DNA of 64,000 nt from Marilutibacter chinensis (GTDB lineage Bacteria; Pseudomonadota; Gammaproteobacteria; Xanthomonadales; Xanthomonadaceae). The translations under genes and the position numbers were made by a program. Of the stretch, positions 8,119-16,951 are shown piece by piece; position 1 is the stretch's first letter, and each line of letters starts with the position of its first letter. The DNA is taken from NCBI RefSeq assembly GCF_021725675.1, contig NZ_JAKJPO010000001.1, positions 496,001-560,000 on the forward strand, read 5' to 3'. Below the pieces are notes generated by a model, which saw only the letters and a list, made by a program, of their open reading frames with translations, did not search any database and was not told the DNA's origin.

Positions 8119-9231
8119 ATGCCCATGGCCATCGCCATTCCCCATCCGTTGGGGCTCAGCCACAAGCAGCTGTTCTGGATCCTGCACCTGGGCGGCTGGT
8201 TGGCCTACCTGGGGCTGGGTTACCTGAGCGCGCTGGCCTACGGCAAGCCCGGCGGCTACGCGATGGTCTACCTGGCCACCGGTGCGACCGGCGCGGCGAC
8301 CACGCTGGGCCTGCGCTACCTGCTGCGCGCCTGCCGGGGCCGGCCGCCGGCGCTGCAACTGGCGATCATGGTGCTGCCGATCCTTGCCAGCTCGGCGCTG
8401 ATGGAACGGGCCGGTCGCCATCTCAAGCTCGAGTTCTGCCCGGATTGCTCGCCGGAGAACACGCTGACGGCGTTCTTCTATGCGCTGAGCAACATCTATG
8501 TCGTCCTGGCCTGGGTCGGGCTGTACCTGGGCATCACCTACTACAGGCAGTCCCAGGACGAGACCCGGCGTGCCCTCGCCGCGCGCACGATGGCGCACCA
8601 GGCGCAGTTGAAAATGCTCCGCTACCAGCTGAATCCACATTTCCTGTTCAACACCCTGAACGCGATCTCGACCCTGGTGCTCGACCGCGACAACGCGAAC
8701 GCGAACCGGATGGTGCAGAGCCTGTCGGCATTCCTGCGCCACTCGCTGGACAGCGACCCGATGCAGCGGGTGACCCTGCGTCAGGAAATGGACGCACTGA
8801 CCCTGTACCTGGACATCGAGAAGGTCCGTTTCGCCGAGCGGCTGCAGGTGGAAACCGAAATCGACGAGGACTGCTGGCGTGCGCTGCTGCCCAGCCTGCT
8901 GCTGCAGCCGCTGGTCGAGAACGCGATCAAGTACGCGGTCGCGCGCCAGGTCGAGGGTGGCCTGCTGCGGATCGAAGCGCGTCGTGACGGAGACCGGCTG
9001 GTGCTGACGGTGACCGACAACGGCCCGGGCTGCCTGGCGCTGGAGGGCGACACCCTGCCCGCAGGGAACGGCGTCGGCCTGCGCAACACCCGCGAGCGCC
9101 TGCGGGTGCTGTACGGCGAGGCCGGCACGCTGTGCGCGCGCAACCTGCGGCATGGATTGGAAGTCCGGCTGCAGTTGCCGTTCGAGACCTCTGCCACTTC
9201 GGAGCGCGGCCTTGTCCGGACCGATCGCTGA
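8119..9231 (+). CDS. LytS/AlgZ-type sensor histidine kinase
   Basis: 370 residues. The N-terminal half has about four membrane segments. The HisKA-like region follows with the phospho-acceptor in QLNPHFLFNTLNAIS (His174), which is the His_kinase family (LytS) form. The ATPase part has LLQPLVENAIKYAV (N box) and VTDNGPG with GNGVGLRNTRERL (G boxes). It is expected to phosphorylate the LytTR regulator encoded next, whose TTG start lies inside its last codons. No extracytoplasmic sensor domain is apparent, so the membrane part itself is the likely sensor. The signal is unknown. Confidence 0.9.
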   Translation: MPMAIAIPHPLGLSHKQLFWILHLGGWLAYLGLGYLSALAYGKPGGYAMVYLATGATGAATTLGLRYLLRACRGRPPALQLAIMVLPILASSALMERAGRHLKLEFCPDCSPENTLTAFFYALSNIYVVLAWVGLYLGITYYRQSQDETRRALAARTMAHQAQLKMLRYQLNPHFLFNTLNAISTLVLDRDNANANRMVQSLSAFLRHSLDSDPMQRVTLRQEMDALTLYLDIEKVRFAERLQVETEIDEDCWRALLPSLLLQPLVENAIKYAVARQVEGGLLRIEARRDGDRLVLTVTDNGPGCLALEGDTLPAGNGVGLRNTRERLRVLYGEAGTLCARNLRHGLEVRLQLPFETSATSERGLVRTDR

Positions 9232-10072
9232 TACCCGGCCCCCGCACGGTTTGAAGGACGGCGCCATCCGGCCGATCCGCACCCTGATCGTCGACGACGA
9301 GCCGCTGGCGCGACGCGGACTGGTGCTGCGGCTGGCGGGCCATCCCGACATCGAGATCGTCGGCGAATGCGGCGATGGCGCCGCCGCGATCGCCCAGGTG
9401 CATCGGCTGCAGCCCGAGCTGATGTTCCTCGACGTGCAGATGCCGGGGGCCGACGGTTTCGCCACCCTCGGCCAGATCCCCGCCGCGGAGATGCCTCTGG
9501 TGGTGTTCGTCACCGCCTACGACCACTACGCGATCCAGGCCTTCGAGGCCTCGGCGGTCGACTATCTGCTCAAGCCGGTCGACGAACGACGGCTCGAACA
9601 GTCGCTGGAACGTGTCCGGCAGGCCCGCGAGCACCGTGCCGCGCTCGGCCACTGCTCGCAGCTGCTGGAACTGCTGGGCGGGCTCAGCGGCCGGCCGCCG
9701 CTGGAACTCGACGAGGCGCTGCAGCCGGATGCGCTGGAGCAGTTGCAGCGCGACGAGCGGCTGTCGGTGCGCGATGGCGGCCGCGTGGTGCGGGTGCCGC
9801 TGCACAGCATCCGCTGGATCGATGCCGCCGGCGACTACATGTGCATCCACACCGACGACGATACCCTGGTGCTGCGGGCGACGATGCGCGAACTGGAGCG
9901 GCAGCTCGACCCGCGACGTTTCCCGCGCATCCACCGTTCGACGATAGTAAACGCACGCCGGGTCATCGAGACCCGGCCGCACAGCAATGGGGAAAGCTTC
10001 CTGCGGCTGGATTGCGGACAGGAGTTGAAGCTGTCCAGGAGCTACCGCGACCGGCTGCAACTGCTGCAGTAG
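9212..10072 (+). CDS. LytTR-family response regulator
   Basis: 286 residues from the TTG at 9212, which has GGAG at 9201-9204 and overlaps the kinase gene by 20 bases; an in-frame ATG at 9152 would overlap more. The receiver domain starts at IRTLIVDDEPLARRGL and its phospho-acceptor is Asp74 (LMFLDVQMPG), followed by the conserved Thr and the Lys of LLKPVDE. The C-terminal LytTR DNA-binding domain includes RIHRSTIVNARRV and ends at LQLLQ. Together with the kinase it forms a two-component system. The RND genes that begin 160 bases further on are the natural candidate targets. Confidence 0.92.
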   Translation: MSGPIADTRPPHGLKDGAIRPIRTLIVDDEPLARRGLVLRLAGHPDIEIVGECGDGAAAIAQVHRLQPELMFLDVQMPGADGFATLGQIPAAEMPLVVFVTAYDHYAIQAFEASAVDYLLKPVDERRLEQSLERVRQAREHRAALGHCSQLLELLGGLSGRPPLELDEALQPDALEQLQRDERLSVRDGGRVVRVPLHSIRWIDAAGDYMCIHTDDDTLVLRATMRELERQLDPRRFPRIHRSTIVNARRVIETRPHSNGESFLRLDCGQELKLSRSYRDRLQLLQ

Positions 10073-10235
10073 CCGGCGGGCCCACCACGCGGTCTTTGCG
10101 GCGATCGCATCGGAGTGCAGCCGACGCAACGCTTCGCCGCGACAGATGCCCGCTTCGCCGCAGGCCATGACCAACGGGCCATAGCCGGTCCATTCATCGC
10201 GCGCATCGTGCCCGCAAGCCGATGCGGACACGCCG

Positions 10236-13200
10236 ATGAAACTCACCCAAGCCTCCCTCGCCAATCCGGCCGCGGTCGCCGTCGCGGTCTGCATGGTCTG
10301 CGCGTTCGGCCTGATCAGCCTGCTCGGCCTGCCGCTGCAGCTGTTTCCCGACATCGAGCGGCCGCAGATGAACATCCAGACGTCATGGCGCTCGGCCTCG
10401 CCGCAGGAGATCGAATCGGAGATCGTCGAGCCGATCGAGTCGGTGATGCAGGGCCTGCCCGGACTGGAGGAGATCTCCTCCGACATCAGCGCCGGAAACA
10501 GCTGGCTCAACATGAGCTTCGCGGTCGGCAGCGACATGGACGCGACGCTGGTGGAGGTGCTGTCGCGTATGAACCGGCTGCCCCCGCTGCCGCGCGATGC
10601 CGACCCGCCGGTGGTGCAGTCCGGGGGGTTCAACGCCGGCGACACACTCAGCTTCTTCTTCGTGCAGAAGTTGCCGGGCACGGCGGGCGGTGTGCACGAC
10701 TACAGAAAGCTGATCGAGGACCGCATCGTCCCGCGCCTGGCCGCGATCGAAGGCGTGGCCGGCGTCGAGGTCCGCGGCAACGATGCCGACGAACTGACCA
10801 TCGCCGTGGACCCGCAACGCGCCGCCGCGCTCGGCATCCAGATCCCGGAGATCGCCGCGCTGGCCGCGGGCGCGACCGACGTCTCCGGCGGGTCGGTCGA
10901 AGTCGGTCGGCGCGAGTACGTGATGCGCTTTGCCGGCCGCTATTCGCCCGAGGCGCTGGGCGGCCTGATCCTGGCCTGGCGCGACGGCCGCCCGGTACGG
11001 CTGGCCGACATCGCCCGGATCGATGTGCGCCCGCCGCCACGCGGCGCCGTGTCCTACCAGAACGGCAACCCGGCCATCGGACTGCGCATCCTGCGCGCGA
11101 ACGGCGCCAACGTGCTGGCAACGCTGGACGAGGTCGTCCGCACGGTCGACGCATTGCGCGAGACGGAGTTGCGTCCGCACGGAATCGACATCGCCCAGAG
11201 CTTCGACTCGGGCATCTTCATCCGCCGCGCGATCCGGTTGCTGTCCGGCAGCCTGGTGGCCGGACTGATCCTGGCGGTCGGCTGCCTGTGGTGGTTCCTG
11301 CGCGACGCGCGCGCGACCGCCCTGATCGCCTGCGCGATCCCGATCTCGATCCTGGCGACCTTCATCGTGTTGAAGCTCACCGGCCGCAGTCTCAACGTGA
11401 TCTCGCTGGCCGGGCTCGCGTTCGCGGTCGGCATGGTGATGGACGCCGCGGTGGTGGTGGCCGAGAACATCGTCCGCCTGCGCGAATCGGGCATGCCGGC
11501 GCTACAGGCGGCGCTGCAGGGCACCCGCCAGGTCGGCGGTGCGTTGCTGGCCTCGACCCTGACCACGGTCGCGGTGTTCCTGCCGGTGATCTTCATGGAG
11601 GACGTCGAAGGCCAGCTGTTCTCCGACCTGGCACTGACCATCGCGATCGCGGTCGGAGTGTCGCTGCTGGTCGCGGTCACCGTGCTGCCGGCCGCGGCCG
11701 GCCGCTGGCTCGGCATGGGCGGGCGCGGCGACGGCGGGGCCCCATGGGCGCGGATCAGCCGGCATGCGCTGGCGGCCACTGCCAGCCGCCGGCACCAGCT
11801 CGCCTGGATCGCCGGTCTGGTCGTCGCGCCGGTGGCGTTGACCGTTGCGCTGATACCGCGGATCGACTACCTGCCGCCGGTGCAACGCGCCGCCGCCGAC
11901 GCCAGCATCGACCTGCCGCCGGGCATGAGCATCCAGCGCGCCGACCGCGAGATCGCGCCGGTCCTGCTGGAGCGGATGCGGCCGTACATGGACGGCGACC
12001 GGGAGCCGAAGCTGCGCAACTGGTACCTGAATTTCTGGGGCGCCGGTTCGGCCTCGCTGGGTGCGCGCACCGAAGATCCGGCCCAGACCGACGCGTTTCT
12101 CACGATCATGCGCGAGGAAATCCTCGCCGGCCTTCCGGACACGCAGTCCTCGGTCTTCCGCGGCGCCCTGTTCGGCGGTTTCGGTGGCTCCGCGCGGGCG
12201 ATCGCGATCCATCTCCAGCACCCGGATGCCGATGCCCTGATCGAAGCCGCGGAACTGGGCCGGCAACGGCTCACCGAACGTTTCCCGGAAGGCACCGTGC
12301 GCAGCTGGCCCAATACCGCGGCGGCGACGCCCGAGCTGCGGATCACCCCGGACGACCGCCGTCTGGCTGAAGTCGGCTGGCGCCGCGACGACCTCGCCAC
12401 CACGGTGCGTACGCTCGGAGATGGCCACTGGCTGGGCGAGCAGTTCGACGGCGACCGGCGCCTGCCGATCATCCTGCGCGGCGCCGGCGAACCGAGCCTG
12501 GACTCGCTGCGCTCGGCACCGCTGGCGACGCCGTTCGGTGGCATCACCCAGCTTGCCGACCTCGCCCGCATCGACACCGTGCTCGCACCCAGCCAGTTGC
12601 GCCGGCTCGACGGCCGCCGCACGGTCAGCCTGACCGTCGATCCGCCCGCGTCGATCTCTCTGCAGGAAGCGCTCGAGATCGTCGATCGCGAGATCGTGCC
12701 GGCCCTGCGCGCGTCGCTGCCGGCCGACGCGGCGGTGCAGGTGTCCGGCAGCGCCGACCGGCTCGGCGAGGTGGTCCGCACGATGGGCGGCAACTTCGCA
12801 ATGGCGCTGCTGGTGCTGTTCATGCTGATGGCGGCGATGTTCCGCTCGCTGCGCGACAGCGGCTACGTGATGGCGACGCTGCCGATGGCGATCCTCGGCG
12901 GCGTGCTCGGCCTGCAGGTGCTCAACCGGGTCTCGGGGCAGAGCCTGGACCTGCTGTCGATGATCGGCTTCATCATGCTGCTGGGCATGGTCATCAACAA
13001 CGCGATCCTGCTGGTCGCGCAGACCCGCGAGGCGCAGGCCGAGGGCCACGATCTCGACGGCGCCCTGCACGAGGCGCTCAGCCGGCGCCTGCGGCCGATC
13101 CTGATCGCCGCGCTGACCGGGGTGATGGGCGCGTTGCCGATGGCGGTCAATCCCGGCCCGGGCGCCGAGATCTACCGCGGCATGGCGGTGGTCACCGTCG

Positions 13201-13334
13201 GCGGCATCGCGCTCAGCCTGCTGTTCACGGTGCTGCTGATCCCGGCCCTGCTGCGGCTGCTGGAAGCCCGGCTGCCGCACCACGTCCCGCAACCTTCGGC
13301 CACGGTCGTCGCGCAAGCGGTCTCCCCCTCCTGA
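10236..13334 (+). CDS. RND-family efflux permease
   Basis: 1032 residues, the normal size for a proton-driven HAE1/AcrB-type inner membrane pump. Membrane segment 1 (AVAVAVCMVCAFGLISLLGLPLQ) is followed by FPDIERPQMNI and the first large periplasmic loop. Segments 2-6 carry GMVMDAAVVVAENIVR with the acidic residues of segment 4. The second half repeats the pattern, including GMVINNAILLVAQTREA and RLRPILIAALTGVMGALPMA. The substrate class cannot be read from the sequence. The adaptor gene follows 20 bases later, so the order is permease then adaptor, the reverse of acrAB. No outer membrane channel gene is in the window. Confidence 0.92.
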   Translation: MKLTQASLANPAAVAVAVCMVCAFGLISLLGLPLQLFPDIERPQMNIQTSWRSASPQEIESEIVEPIESVMQGLPGLEEISSDISAGNSWLNMSFAVGSDMDATLVEVLSRMNRLPPLPRDADPPVVQSGGFNAGDTLSFFFVQKLPGTAGGVHDYRKLIEDRIVPRLAAIEGVAGVEVRGNDADELTIAVDPQRAAALGIQIPEIAALAAGATDVSGGSVEVGRREYVMRFAGRYSPEALGGLILAWRDGRPVRLADIARIDVRPPPRGAVSYQNGNPAIGLRILRANGANVLATLDEVVRTVDALRETELRPHGIDIAQSFDSGIFIRRAIRLLSGSLVAGLILAVGCLWWFLRDARATALIACAIPISILATFIVLKLTGRSLNVISLAGLAFAVGMVMDAAVVVAENIVRLRESGMPALQAALQGTRQVGGALLASTLTTVAVFLPVIFMEDVEGQLFSDLALTIAIAVGVSLLVAVTVLPAAAGRWLGMGGRGDGGAPWARISRHALAATASRRHQLAWIAGLVVAPVALTVALIPRIDYLPPVQRAAADASIDLPPGMSIQRADREIAPVLLERMRPYMDGDREPKLRNWYLNFWGAGSASLGARTEDPAQTDAFLTIMREEILAGLPDTQSSVFRGALFGGFGGSARAIAIHLQHPDADALIEAAELGRQRLTERFPEGTVRSWPNTAAATPELRITPDDRRLAEVGWRRDDLATTVRTLGDGHWLGEQFDGDRRLPIILRGAGEPSLDSLRSAPLATPFGGITQLADLARIDTVLAPSQLRRLDGRRTVSLTVDPPASISLQEALEIVDREIVPALRASLPADAAVQVSGSADRLGEVVRTMGGNFAMALLVLFMLMAAMFRSLRDSGYVMATLPMAILGGVLGLQVLNRVSGQSLDLLSMIGFIMLLGMVINNAILLVAQTREAQAEGHDLDGALHEALSRRLRPILIAALTGVMGALPMAVNPGPGAEIYRGMAVVTVGGIALSLLFTVLLIPALLRLLEARLPHHVPQPSATVVAQAVSPS

Positions 13335-13354
13335 AACCTGCGGATGAAGCCCCC

Positions 13355-14578
13355 ATGTCCACGCGCAAGAAAATCCTGATCGCCGCCGCGGTGCTGGTAT
13401 CGGCGGTGGTGCTCTACCAGCTTCGCAACACCTCACCGACTGCCAACACGCAGGCGCAGACGGCGACCGCCGAGGACGCGCCACCGGCCGCGATGGTGCG
13501 GGTGGCGCCGGCGGTCGACACCGAGTTCGCGCCGTTGCACCGCGCCACCGGCAGTGTGATCAGCCGCCACGATGCCCGCATCGCCAGCGAGCAGGACGGA
13601 CGCATCGTCCGGATCGCCGATGTCGGGCAGCGGGTCGAGGCCGGCGCGGCGCTGGCGGTGCTGGACGACACCGCGCTGCGCCTGCGCGAGCGGGAAGCCA
13701 AGGCCGAGCTGGCCCGGATCGACACCCTTCTCGAACAGGCGCGCCGCCAGGAGCGCCGCTACGCGCAGCTGGCCGATGCGCAGAACATCGCCCGCGCCCA
13801 GTACGAACAGCTACGTTCGGATCGCGACGTGCTCGCGCAGGAACGCGCGCGCGCCGCCGCCCTGCTGGAACAGACCCGTCACCAGCGCGCGCAGATGGTG
13901 ATCCGCGCGCCGTTCGCCGGCGTGGTCGTCGAACAGCATGCCCGGATCGGCGAGTTCCTCGCGCGCGGCGCGCAGGTTGCCCGCCTGGTCGACACCAGTG
14001 GACTTGAAATCCAGGCGCGTGCCCCGGTGGCCCTGGCCGCGCAGCTGGCGGTCGGCGATCCGGTCCGGGTGCGTGCCGAAGGTGAGCGTTCCATTGCCCG
14101 ACGTCCGGCAACGTCATCGGCACCGGCATCGGCATCGGCATCGGGCGAATATCGCATCACTGCGGTGGTCCCCGTCGGCGACGAGGCGTCTCGCCAGCTC
14201 GAGATCCGGGTCGCGCTCGACGACGGCCGGCTCCCGGTCGGCAGCGCGGTCGAGCTGGCGATCCCCAGCGAAGCGCCGCGCCAGGTCGTCGCGGTACCGC
14301 GCGATGCCGTGCTGCTGCGGCGCGGAGGCAACTACGTGTACCGGGTCGACACGATGCAGCGGGCGCAGCGGGTCGACGTGGAACTGGGCGAGGAGCTCGA
14401 CGGCCTGGTCGAGGTCGACGGCGAACTGAGCCCGGGCGATCTGCTGGTCGTGCTCGGAGGCGAACGTCTCGAACCCGGTCAGCCGGTGCGGATCGAGGCG
14501 ACGGAGGCCGTCGCCTCGCATGCCGGCCCCGGCCTCGGGACCGGAAGCGCCGCCCGCCTTGCCGGGACGGCGCGATGA
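13355..14578 (+). CDS. RND periplasmic adaptor (membrane fusion protein)
   Basis: 407 residues with an N-terminal membrane anchor (ILIAAAVLVSAVVLYQL). The biotinyl-lipoyl-like halves flank a coiled-coil hairpin at about residues 105-180. A beta-barrel and membrane-proximal domain follow. It bridges the permease encoded just upstream to an outer membrane channel. Within the barrel there is a low-complexity Ser/Ala linker encoded by a short tandem repeat (14125-14142). The stop codon overlaps the start of the next gene (ATGA), which indicates translational coupling with the NTF2-like protein. Confidence 0.88.
   Translation: MSTRKKILIAAAVLVSAVVLYQLRNTSPTANTQAQTATAEDAPPAAMVRVAPAVDTEFAPLHRATGSVISRHDARIASEQDGRIVRIADVGQRVEAGAALAVLDDTALRLREREAKAELARIDTLLEQARRQERRYAQLADAQNIARAQYEQLRSDRDVLAQERARAAALLEQTRHQRAQMVIRAPFAGVVVEQHARIGEFLARGAQVARLVDTSGLEIQARAPVALAAQLAVGDPVRVRAEGERSIARRPATSSAPASASASGEYRITAVVPVGDEASRQLEIRVALDDGRLPVGSAVELAIPSEAPRQVVAVPRDAVLLRRGGNYVYRVDTMQRAQRVDVELGEELDGLVEVDGELSPGDLLVVLGGERLEPGQPVRIEATEAVASHAGPGLGTGSAARLAGTAR
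14125..14142 (+). repeat. Hexanucleotide tandem repeat in the adaptor gene
   Basis: Three perfect copies of GGCATC, with degenerate copies on the left, encode part of an Ala/Ser/Pro-rich linker in the RND adaptor. The unit is a multiple of three, so copy number changes would alter linker length without a frameshift. Confidence 0.6.
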
Positions 14579-15042
14579 GCCGGCGCCGTTCCGCCGCTGA
14601 GGCATGGCTGCTTCTCGCCGTGCTGCTGGCTCCGTCGTCCAACGCGCATGCCTGGGAGCTGACCCCGGCGCAGATGGAGCGGCTGGTCCGGGACGTGACC
14701 GCCGCGCAGAATGCGGCCACCGCCCCCAGCGCCGACCTCGAAGACGTCGAACGCCTGTACGACCTCTACACGCCGGATTTCGTCTACGAGCATCCGATGA
14801 TGGATGACGTGTACACACGCGAGCGACTGCGGAACAATCATCTCGCGGCACTGGAGAAGGGACGCTTCGAAGGCCCCGGGGCCGCCGGGCACGCCTATCG
14901 CATCGTCGGCATGATGCACGGCGACAACGCCACCGCCGTCCAGCGCATCAATGCACGGATGGGAGACCGGGCACCGCGGATGGCCGTATTCGAGTTCAGC
15001 GACGGCAAGGTCTCGCGGATACGGGAGTACTGGAACTACTGA
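14575..15042 (+). CDS. Secreted SnoaL/NTF2-like protein
   Basis: 155 residues. A signal peptide (AWLLLAVLLAPSSNAHA) is followed by a small alpha+beta domain with the pattern of SnoaL-like/NTF2 folds (LYDLYTPDFVYEHP near residue 60 and VFEFSDGKVSRIREYWNY at the end). Such domains bind or turn over small hydrophobic molecules. The start overlaps the adaptor stop codon by ATGA, so it is the last gene of the RND operon. The function is not known; a ligand-binding or protective periplasmic role for the pump substrate is only inference. Confidence 0.7.
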   Translation: MSRRRSAAEAWLLLAVLLAPSSNAHAWELTPAQMERLVRDVTAAQNAATAPSADLEDVERLYDLYTPDFVYEHPMMDDVYTRERLRNNHLAALEKGRFEGPGAAGHAYRIVGMMHGDNATAVQRINARMGDRAPRMAVFEFSDGKVSRIREYWNY

Positions 15043-15153
15043 CACGACGGCCACCCTGAGCCACCCCGCCGTCGGCATCGCGGTTCTGCCGCCGTGCCGT
15101 GCGTGCGCGCCGGCCGGTTTCGCGTTTCAAGGCGAGCGGCCAGAATCACGGGC

Positions 15154-15786
15154 ATGGACACCCTGATCCTTGCTCTGGACCTGGTCGGCACCTTCGTGTT
15201 CGCGCTCAGCGGCGCGATGATGGGCGTGCGCCGACGCCTGGACCTGTTCGGCGTGCTGGTGCTGGCCTTCGCGACCGCCAGCGCGGGCGGAATCCTGCGC
15301 GACCTGCTGATCGGCGCGACCCCGCCGGCCGCGCTGCACGACTGGCGCTATCCGGCGATCTGGATCAGCGCCGGCCTGATCGCCTTCGCATGGAGTCCGT
15401 GGATCGAGCGCCTGGATCATCCGGTGCGGGTGTTCGATGCGCTCGGCCTGGCGGTGTTCGCGGTCGCCGGCACCGACAAGGCGCTGGGCGCCGGCATCGG
15501 CCCGCTGATGGCACCGTGCCTGGGCATGCTCAGCGGCATCGGCGGCGGCATGCTCCGCGACGTGCTGCTGGCACGGGTGCCGCTGGTGCTGCATGCCGAA
15601 CTCTACGCGGTGGCTGCGCTGGCCGGTGCCAGCGTCGTCGCGATCGGCGACGTGCTGCGGCTGCCGGCGTTTCCGATGACGATCATCGGCGCCGCGCTGT
15701 GTTTCTTCCTGCGCCTGGCCGCGCTTCGCTACGGCTGGCATCTGCCGAAGGCGCTACAGGCGCCGCCGGCGGAAGGCAGCGACTGA
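15154..15786 (+). CDS. TRIC/UPF0126-family membrane protein
   Basis: 210 residues made of two similar halves with three membrane helices each plus a final helix. Both halves have the family motif: GGILRDLL (with ASAGG before it) and GGMLRDVLL (with GIGG before it). Bacterial members include E. coli YadS/YicG, and related prokaryotic TRIC proteins form trimeric channels for monovalent cations, so a channel role is possible. The ATG at 15154 matches the start of membrane segment 1; the frame is open 20 codons further upstream without similarity. It ends 66 bases before the sigma factor gene, so the ECF41 promoter lies in between. Confidence 0.85.
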   Translation: MDTLILALDLVGTFVFALSGAMMGVRRRLDLFGVLVLAFATASAGGILRDLLIGATPPAALHDWRYPAIWISAGLIAFAWSPWIERLDHPVRVFDALGLAVFAVAGTDKALGAGIGPLMAPCLGMLSGIGGGMLRDVLLARVPLVLHAELYAVAALAGASVVAIGDVLRLPAFPMTIIGAALCFFLRLAALRYGWHLPKALQAPPAEGSD

Positions 15787-15815
15787 ACCGATTCCACGCT
15801 CGGCGTCCCCCAGGC

Positions 15816-15842
15816 TGTCACATCGGCGCCTCCTGCCCCGTC
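15816..15842 (+). promoter_or_regulatory. ECF41-type promoter in front of the sigma factor gene
   Basis: TGTCACA (15816-15822), 16 bases, then CGTC (15839-15842). This agrees exactly with the published ECF41 promoter TGTCACA-N16-CGTC as I recall it. Transcription would begin only a few bases before the ATG at 15852, so the sigma factor message is probably leaderless or nearly so, and the gene is autoregulated. Confidence 0.8.
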
Positions 15843-15851
15843 CCCGATCCC

Positions 15852-16727
15852 ATGACGACCCAGATCTTCGAAACCCATCGTGCGCGCCTGTTCGCGCTGG
15901 CCTACAAGCTGCTCGGCAGCCGCAGCGACGCCGAGGACGTGGTCCAGGACGCATGGCTGCGCTGGTCGCAGGCCGACCACGACAGCATCCGCGACCCGGA
16001 GGCCTGGCTGGTCACCGCGACCACCCGGCTCGGCATCGACCGCCTGCGCCAGGCACGCCACGAACGCGCAACCTACCCCGGCCCATGGCTCCCCGAACCG
16101 CTGCAGGTCGACACCGCCCCCCCATCCGGGCGGGATCCCGAGCAGCATGCCGACCTGGCCGGGCAGGTATCGCTGGCGTTCCTGGCCCTGCTCGAGCGCC
16201 TGGGCCCGGAGGAACGCGCAGCATTCCTGCTGAAGGAGGCGTTCGACTACGACTACGCGCAGATCGCGCCGCTGCTTGGCCACAGCGAGGCCAACTGCCG
16301 GCAGATGGTTCACCGCGCACGCAGTCGCCTGCAGGCCGGACGTCCCCGCTTCGAGGTGACCCGCGACCGCCATCGCGAGCTGCTGGAACGGTTCATGCAC
16401 GCATCGCAGTCCGGCGACAAGGCGGCGATCACGCAGTTGCTGACCGCCAATGCGCGGCTGGTTTCCGACGGCGGCGGCAAGGTCACCGCGGTGATCCGCC
16501 CGCTGCTCGGCGCCGAGCGCATCGCCCGCCTGTACTGGGCGGTGGCACGCCGGATCGGCAGCACGACCCAGGCCCGTATCGGCACCGCCAACGGCGAGCC
16601 GGCGCTGCTGCGCTGGCACCGGGGCCGGCTGCATTCGATCACCACGATCTCGGTCGACGGCGACCGCATCAGCGAGGTGCTGACGGTGATGAACCCGGAC
16701 AAGCTACGGCGCTGGCAGCACGGTTGA
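15852..16727 (+). CDS. ECF41-family RNA polymerase sigma factor
   Basis: 291 residues. Sigma region 2 covers about 1-70 (ARLFALAYKLLGSRSDAEDVVQDAWLR) and region 4 about 105-160. A C-terminal SnoaL-like domain follows. All three ECF41 signatures are present: WLPEP in the linker (79-83), DGGGK (206-210) and NPDKL (281-285). In ECF41 factors the C-terminal extension, rather than a separate anti-sigma factor, controls activity, and indeed no anti-sigma gene is adjacent. The ATG at 15852 is the only start that keeps region 2 intact. The likely target is the carboxymuconolactone decarboxylase gene 225 bases downstream, which has its own matching promoter. Confidence 0.95.
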   Translation: MTTQIFETHRARLFALAYKLLGSRSDAEDVVQDAWLRWSQADHDSIRDPEAWLVTATTRLGIDRLRQARHERATYPGPWLPEPLQVDTAPPSGRDPEQHADLAGQVSLAFLALLERLGPEERAAFLLKEAFDYDYAQIAPLLGHSEANCRQMVHRARSRLQAGRPRFEVTRDRHRELLERFMHASQSGDKAAITQLLTANARLVSDGGGKVTAVIRPLLGAERIARLYWAVARRIGSTTQARIGTANGEPALLRWHRGRLHSITTISVDGDRISEVLTVMNPDKLRRWQHG

Positions 16728-16767
16728 GGCTGGCAGGCCCCCCACGGTATTCGCAGGAGTGGCCGCA

Positions 16768-16838
16768 GGAGCCGCGAAAGCCGCGAAAGCCGCGAAGGAG
16801 CTTTTCCATGAAGGACCTGTCGCGGCTCATGCCGCTCC
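16768..16838. repeat. Intergenic inverted repeat, copy 2
   Basis: Arms 16768-16786 and 16820-16838 pair at 15 of 19 positions. The left arm is embedded in a short tandem repeat of AGCCGCGAA units (about 16770-16796). It belongs to the same family as the element at 4-65 and lies between the sigma factor and the decarboxylase gene. Confidence 0.5.
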
Positions 16839-16876
16839 AACGGCCGTGGTTACAGGGCGCGGGCCGATATTGCCGG

Positions 16877-16903
16877 TGTCACGCGACGGCGCCCTCGCCC
16901 GTC
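16877..16903 (+). promoter_or_regulatory. ECF41-type promoter of the decarboxylase gene
   Basis: TGTCACG (16877-16883), 16 bases, then CGTC (16900-16903). It differs from TGTCACA-N16-CGTC at one base. Transcription would start near 16910, giving a leader of about 40 bases with a GA-rich ribosome site before the ATG at 16952. Confidence 0.78.
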
Positions 16904-16951
16904 TACCTCGTGCAACGGCCGTGGTGGCCGCCATGAGAAGAGAGCAACGCA

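Noticed and set aside
6235..9513. A 1092-codon minus-strand frame across fumarase and the kinase region
   Set aside because: It is the antisense shadow of the kinase gene and an alternative frame of fumarase, with no homology.
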